From: Trichuris trichiura
Lineage: Eukaryota > Nematoda > Enoplea > Trichinellida > Trichuridae
Assembly: GCA_037903355.1 (NCBI GenBank)
Contig: JBAJFE010000009.1
Location: 558,001-622,000 of the forward strand
Direction of reading: 5' to 3'
DNA: 64,000 nt
Positions 57,774 to 64,000 of this stretch are shown here, piece by piece. Each line of letters opens with the position of its first letter. Position 1 is the stretch's first letter. The notes under the pieces were generated by a model that ran no database searches, was not told the DNA's origin, and saw only the letters and a list, made by a program, of their open reading frames with translations. Position numbers and translations under genes: made by a program.

Positions 57774-60700
57774 ATGAAGTCGTTGAAAGAGAAATCTTTC
57801 TATCAATTAGATGAGAAAAGCGAAGCAAATGGCCCATCGAAGAGACGCGTTACAGTCCGGCAGCAGCTGACAGTTCTGCTTCGGAAGAACTTGCTGGTCG
57901 CACTCCGTGAAAAGGTAAAATGTAACATTTGTTTTCATTTTGTTTTTCGACTGTGAAACTCTGCAGATCTGCAATGGGCTTTGTTTTATACTACCAATTA
58001 TCCTTGGCGTCTCAATGCTGACCGGAGAAAGAGCAACCGAACAAGTCGAATCGAAATGTGCTTTATCATTTGATACTTTCCACTTTATTGTTAATGTTGG
58101 GTATTTTGTAACAGGTACCCTTGACGTGGATGCTCCCATTGCTCTACCTAGCAGCGGGTGGCTTAGACTACTTCAGACGGCATATTGCTCTTACATACTC
58201 CCTTGTTCTCGTAGGAGGGATTCCGGTGAAGAATTGTACATTCCTGATCAAGAGCTTTCGTATGATTATTACTTGGGGAGAAATTGAAATTTGAAATTGA
58301 TTTGATTTAAGGATAAATTTTATTATTGATGAACTCTATAGAATCGTCCGAAACGAAACACTTATTCGTGCTTGGATAAAAATTAATGATCAGTTTATCT
58401 ATTTTCTGAAAAGAAAGAACATGTTTGTTTATAACGAAACATACAAAGAGTTAAGATTAAATGTTCTTTTGGGATCTCGAGCAGGTCAACTGGATGTCGA
58501 AAATGTGAGCATCATCTCTTCCCTTTCGGTCAAAAAACAGTTCCTACTAAAGGCTGTCAAAACATTTATCCAGGTTGCTGAAAGGGTGCGTTCTACTTTT
58601 GAAAGACATTCCGCTGTATTCAGGATGCAAAAAGAAGGCGCTCATTAATGGCAGGCAAAGTGAACTTGGACATCGTTTTCCCACTTTACGTTTCCGCAAA
58701 ATTCGCTCACCTTCTGTGTGACGAAGAATTGTTTGACAAGTATTTGGTTCTCCCGAACGGTATTGATGATAAGGAAAAATCGAGATTACATGGCCTTGCG
58801 TGCCGCCATTCGCGTTCCACTTTAAAGCAAGTTGACTTGTCCAGCTTAACGCCGCAAGTGAGTTGCCTTTTCTCTCCTATTAATAAGTATTTCGCGTTAC
58901 GCTTAAATGCTTAGAACAAATGCCCTTAATGTATCAACTGTGTAGAGTTGTCATCAGAATTCTTTATACTCTACAGAACGTTTAGTTTCTCAGTGTCTTA
59001 AATGCTCAAGATATTAGCTATGTAGAATTGCTTGCACTAATGTAGTCGCATTTTCTTCAAGACACTGCAGGTATCGTTGTATGGGTAAAAGTGGCATGTT
59101 GGCCACTGTAGAGGCTTTTCCTAAGCACACAAATTGAGAATGAAATTTTTTATTACTCCAATAGTGAATGAAACGTGTGAGATGCAGAGCAAAGAGTGTG
59201 CAATGCTTTTACATTTCTTTAAGAGCACTTTGGTCTGAAAAGCTGGGTTATTCGTTGCATTGAATTATAATTCTGTAATGAAACGTTTACGTATAGTAAA
59301 AGAACTTTAAAAATTTGGAATGCATGATTAACAGTGTAGCTTTGATTGATGTTCTGTAGCAGTGAGCTTATTTTGGCTGTTGAAGAATGATTCACTTAAA
59401 CCCATTTGCTAACCTGTTTTCCTGTACCGCCTACTTCACTTTTGTAGATTAGCGAAGCATTAAGTGCTCTTACTGGCCTTAACACAAGCATTAGAGCAAA
59501 CTTAGATTGGGTTCTCGCTTGGTCGGACTTTCTAGAAGTTGCCGTACGTATTGACTAGTCAATGTTCAAATTGCCGTAATACAGATCCGATCTTAGTATC
59601 ATTTCAACCTATTTCGGCATGTTATGGATGCCTGGGAAATTTTGAATCAAGACCTCCCCGTTCCAGCAATGCTGGCAACCTTTCTTTGCGGTACTTCACC
59701 TCGCTTGTCAGGTAAACAGAAAATTTGTTATTCGTGAATGCCAGTGGTTTTTGAGTACCTTTATTTCTTTTCGCGCACACGTATTTTGCTGTCCAATAAT
59801 TTGTCTTTTTAGAGATAGCGGAAAAACATTCTTGGCAAAACCTGGCCAGTAAGTTTATTTATTTTTTTGACAGAGTAATTGCTTAGTACTATTAATACAG
59901 TGGAACGTTGTCACTTGAACTATGCTCTCCAAGCGGTTATTCGGATAACCAAAATTGAAATTATCAAAAGTCTGTTGATTTGCACGTACTACACCTACTG
60001 TCGTACACATGTTCGATGTATGAATGTCGAATTTTCTATTGTCACAATTTTTTCTAATAAAGTAACAGTGTGGAACTTTAGAACACCATTAAGACGAAAA
60101 TGCAAAGTTACGGTTGGGATTTGTAAATCTAATTTATGAGAAAAGTGGTCATTAACCAAATTTATGACTGTAATCCAAGTAGGAAACCGGAACTGTAGTA
60201 CAAAAAGAAGTAACGATGCTGATGCATTAAACTTATTAACCCAGGTTGGATCGACTGGATGGAACAGCTCCTTTTATTTTTGAAGTAATAGCAGCTTTAA
60301 ATTAGCATACAAAAGCGAATAATACTAGAAAAGTAAAGTAATTCCGTTTAGGGGACGGTGATACCAAATGTTGAGGAAGAGTATTATTGTTTTCATTGGT
60401 GAACTGAGGTAGTCCGTAGAAATTTCAGATAGAGATGTTTTGTTGTCTTTTTTTGGAGTTATCTTGAGCTAAATAATATGCGTAAAGGCCTTTTGCTTGT
60501 GTGCCCGCTGTAGTTTATCATTTGGATTCTTTCGTAATCAGTTCAAAAATAATTTAAGTTTGTTTGTTCCGATATTCTCGTTACTTTAGCCAAACGTTTT
60601 GCTTCTAAAAGTGTATGTTTTTCCCCTATATATATTGGCTTTACTAGCGTGGTTGTGCACAGTGGAATTAACAGTCACTGTGCACCACTGGCCTCTGAAT

Positions 60701-63700
60701 TTGAAGTTCTTTGCCTCTGTCTGTGAACACAGGTAAGCTTCATCGATGAAAGTGAAACTGTCTCTTCTTCCAAAGTAAAGGATAAGCACTAGCGCAAAAC
60801 ATCAAGACGTCTTGTGTGAAATGTTACGGGAATTAGCATAAATGCTGTCTCATTTTAGATAGCTTACTGGGGCATATGTATTCGTAAATGTATCAGGTTA
60901 ATTTTATATTTAGGCAAGTGGTGGAAGTTTTATGGACACGTAATAGGGAAAGATATTGTGTTAACTCCCCTAAGTCCCGTGACGAAGAAAATCGGCGACA
61001 AGGTCAGATTGTGTCTTCGTTTATAAGTGGTGCAGTGGATAATCGTGTTCAGATAAAAGAAATGTTATACGGCATGAACTTCTTGAAGACTTTATTTACT
61101 GGGTTGTTTTACTTTTTGTCCAATGATAGCCTCTTCTTTGGGAACGAAACAAACTGGAAACCTTTCAAAGTATATGCAACTGTACGTTAATGCGCTGACC
61201 CTACTTCATATTTTCAGTTTCTGGGACATGCGGTTCTTGTAACGGCCGACAACTTCCAACTTCTTCGTAATCGATCACACGCAGATATTGTGGAAGTGAT
61301 TTTTGGCAATAGAAGAATTGAGGGCATGTTCCCTGAACTCTTTCTTTCTGGTTATCTAAGGGAAGCCGTAAATGCGTTAGTTGTAAGTGTTCTGTGCCTG
61401 ACGAATAGCATTGACTGTTCTTATCATAGGTAGCTCGACATCCTGAAGTGAAGTACATGACAAAAGCTGTGAGGCGGCTTACCTATGGCAATGTTCTCGC
61501 TGTTATTTCGTTCACTGGAGTTGACTCAAACTCAACGTCGCTCCCAAATGCAACTAAATACGTACTTCACATACAACAGGCAAAGCTTTCGTAAGGCTTT
61601 GGTCCATTTGTGGATGCGTATATGCTTGTAAACATTTGCAGTAATTGATCTGCAGTAATGAGAATAATTTGGCTAATGGTCAGTGTTTGATGTAAGCCGC
61701 TCAGGCAGGCCAACTTTAATGTCTCCTCGATGATCATCACAACATTTCTTTCTTTTAGAGAAAGCAATATTTGAAATACAGTTGAACCACCGTAAGTTGT
61801 CCACTCAACATGCTGGTCAACTTACAGAGAACAAACCAGCATTGCGTCCATATATCACGTCACGGCTAAAGCAGTCAACTTCCCGCTTACGGAGGTCGTC
61901 GTCATATAGAGGAGGTCAACTTTGGAGGTTCAACTGTATTACCAGTTGTTCGGTAATATGTGTTGCGTAAATACTAGCTTTATGCATTCCTGACGAAGCC
62001 AAAAGGCGAAATAATAGTAGTGAAAGTACAACGGCCGAAATGCAGGAAGCTCTGCATGTCTAACCCCGTCCAATTTACCTTCCATCTAAGGAACTCTCAT
62101 AGTTGTAATGTTAAGCAAATGTACAAGCCTTGAGATGCCGCAGGTTGTTTCTGGGAAATTTCCGTTCACTTTTTGTTTTTGATGTGAATGAAATTTTCCT
62201 TTTCCTTGCAAGTTCACTACAAGTAAGAGAAACAAATTTTTGTTAGATACTGCTCACGGCAGGTACTGTTAGTAATTCGAAAGCTTCAGCTCGTCTGATT
62301 GAGAAGAAACGAATATTTACCGTGAAATGAAAGTATCTGCAACATGAAATTCTACGGACCCGTTGCGAGCAGTTGCGTATTCAAAGCAAAGTATTTTCAG
62401 CATTAAAACTAAATCATCCTTACGAGAAACGTGTTATTATCCTGTTCCCAGTCGCATTATTATTCTTGGTGCTGATCAGAAATGTCACGATTTACTCCGC
62501 TTGATTAAGCGGTGCAAACCGTAACATCTCCCACCAAAACGTGTACGACCGCTACCGAAACCACAATCCTTAGACATACTATTCTGCTTATATTCTTTTT
62601 ATCATTTTTATATATTGAGGCATATTACAGGGTTCAAGCAGAGGTTGACATTCTGCATGCGATCATTCAAGATATGGTTAATTCAGCTATCATTGCTGTT
62701 CGCACAGGATTGAAAACGAACGTAGCATTATACGCTCAAAAGTTTCCTAGAAGATGTGGCAATCAGACCATTGTTAATACGTTAGTATTTTAATCTGTTG
62801 TTATGCGAAGTAATGCAAATACATATCTCCAGGGTGATACAGATGCATACATCGGTTACCCTTCATACCGTAGCGATTTGGGGGCTTTGTTTGTGCGTGG
62901 TAGTTGTGAATGTGGTAACTGAACGAAAGATGATGTTGAAAGAATACTGCAAAACTACAGGATTAACAACATTTACCTACTTGGTATCATGGCAGCTTTA
63001 TGCCTTCATCTTAATGCATTTTTCTGTCACACTTTATAGTGTTATCATGGAGGTATGTGTTTGTATTTCATATTATAAGCCTCATATCTTCTCGCAACCA
63101 TAGAAAGGGGCTATAGTGTCACGCGCCTCACCTTATGCAATATCTTTATTTATTGCGGTCTACTCATTCGCAGTTGCAGCGCAAGCTTTGGCATTTGCAA
63201 ATTGCTTTGACAGCCCAAGTATGGCAGGGCTTACTGTGCCTGTATTGTACCTGTTTCTCCGATTGCTTGGCGGCTTCGTATCAGCATCATTTTTTGATTA
63301 TCATGTGATGATTCAGGCTCTCTTGGTACGAATAAAAACATTTCCTTGATAAACTAAACTATAAATATTTTCATTTTGTCTTTAACTCTTAGTTTTATTT
63401 AAACTTGCAAAAATTAAAGAAAATCAATTATTCGAGGAGTTTATACCATTCATGCAAAACTGAGTGCTACTGATGTAGAAACGGAGGCGTGAATAACCTG
63501 TACGAAAAACTGATTTTAGGTTAAACGTTTATTCTTGAATTGGTTTAACATCATTTCCCTGTTTAGAGCATGTTTCCTCAATTTGGTATTACTATTGTCA
63601 TTAACGCATTGGTACGAAATGAAGAGAGGAAGAATCCTTTCGGTTTGACTTCCTTATTTGATCCCCTGTATGATTATGGATCATTTTCCTATTCTTTGCT

Positions 63701-64000
63701 AATTCTGATGATGTTATTTGGCGCGATCATTCATTTGTTTTTTGCCTGGTATCTCCTCGAAATTCGTTCTAGTAAGTTTTCTTCACCATTACTGAGCTCA
63801 GAAGTTTACTTATCCTATTCCGAAATTGCGTAGCTTCATACAACGACTTCAAACGATGGTATTTTCCGCTGCAACGGTCTTACTGGAGACCAACGTATAC
63901 TTTTGGTAGATAAATTGCTTTGATAGGGCTGCGATTAAAATTTAACATTTAGAATTTTTCGAAAATGCTGGCGGTGACTATCTAAAGCAGGAAACTTTAC
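57774..64000 (+). CDS. ABCA-type ABC transporter, copy B (3' part outside the window)
   Basis: Exons: 57774-57914, 57967-58259, 58312-58573, 58624-58857, 59448-59543, 59597-59711, 59813-59848, 60914-61002, 61053-61169, 61218-61382, 61430-61590, 62631-62780, 62833-63052, 63104-63325, 63567-63771, 63834-63905, and 63953 to the window end inside exon 17. All phases match copy A exon by exon. ATG 57774 is in frame with the conserved SKRRVTVRQQLTVLLRKN start of TMD1; copy A has lost this ATG. The encoded part is the first transmembrane domain with its extracellular region (LPSSGWLRLLQTAYCSY, WWKFYGHVIGKDIVLTPLSP) and the TM exons (ERKMMLKEYCKTTGLTTFTY, FAWYLLEIRSS, WYFPLQRSYW). NBD motifs are not visible here. 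Intron 4 is about 470 bp longer than in copy A. An upstream first exon cannot be excluded. Confidence 0.88.
61779..61936. mobile_element. 158-bp pogo/Tigger-like MITE in ABCA copy B intron 11
   Basis: Ends are cagttgaacc and ggttcaactg, perfect inverted repeats flanked on both sides by TA, with further partial match inward. No coding capacity. Copy A has a different insertion (the 40.4-kb foldback) in the same intron. Confidence 0.75.
61990..62011 (+). ncRNA. Second hammerhead-like core (candidate)
   Basis: CTGACGA (61990-61996), a gcc-aaaa-ggc hairpin and GAAA (62008-62011) follow one another, as in the core near 6424, again with one extra base before the stem. It lies in ABCA copy B intron 11. 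Stems I and III are not evident, so chance or decay is possible. Confidence 0.2.

Larger units (their letters stand above)
54738..64000. repeat. Tandem segmental duplication, unit B (runs off the window)
   Basis: Second copy of the unit that starts in CHRAC1 exon 1, including the 5' flank and the first 17 exons of an ABCA gene. The offset to unit A grows from about 20.9 kb to 21.4 kb because introns differ in length. Confidence 0.85.

Noticed and set aside
1..64000. CRISPR arrays, bacterial operons, rRNA or tRNA genes
   Set aside because: No spaced direct-repeat array, ribosome binding sites, rRNA segments or convincing tRNA A/B boxes were seen; the gene structure is eukaryotic.

Overview
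This is a eukaryotic window, almost certainly from a nematode. The evidence is an interstitial array of the nematode telomere unit TTAGGC (read as GCCTAA on the + strand, 51498-51631), a secreted protein with three ShKT domains, and genes cut into many small exons by GT-AG introns that are often only 45-60 bp long. The density of tiny introns suggests a Dorylaimia-type nematode (Trichuris/Trichinella relatives), but that is inference. Five gene families are recognisable. I rebuilt their exons by hand; reading phases agree across every junction given below.

Layout. 1-22 kb is gene-poor. It holds a decayed hAT-type transposase (1381-2975), a 0.44-kb foldback element with perfect 82-bp arms (6138-6581), and a minus-strand gene for a secreted Pro/Glu/Thr-rich protein with three ShKT domains (8116-10656, 5' end not found). 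10.7-22.7 kb has no gene I can support. 22.7-33.9 kb is a compact block of replication and division genes: a RACGAP1/CYK-4 paralogue (+), the DNA primase small subunit PRIM1 (-), a second RACGAP1/CYK-4 gene (-) and a CHRAC1-type histone-fold gene (-). The two RACGAP1 genes are inverted relative to each other and bracket PRIM1.

33.8-64 kb is a tandem segmental duplication with a unit of about 20.9 kb. Each unit carries a full-size ABCA-type ABC transporter gene. Copy A (exon 1 ends 36950, stop at 54250) can be read through about 45 exons, giving roughly 2,250 residues. Copy B starts at 57774 and runs off the window inside NBD1. The left end of unit B still carries a decayed copy of CHRAC1 exon 1, which places the duplication breakpoint inside or beside CHRAC1. 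Exons 12-16 and the start of 17 are nearly identical between copies, while the exons for the large extracellular domain are strongly diverged, a pattern that suggests gene conversion.

Points that stand out. Copy A keeps an open frame, Walker A and Walker B in both nucleotide-binding domains, but both LSGGQ-type signature motifs and both H-loop histidines are replaced. The telomere-type repeat of this window lies inside a roughly 0.97-kb element with terminal inverted repeats, itself inside an intron of the same gene. The foldback element at 6.1-6.6 kb carries a hammerhead-ribozyme-like core.
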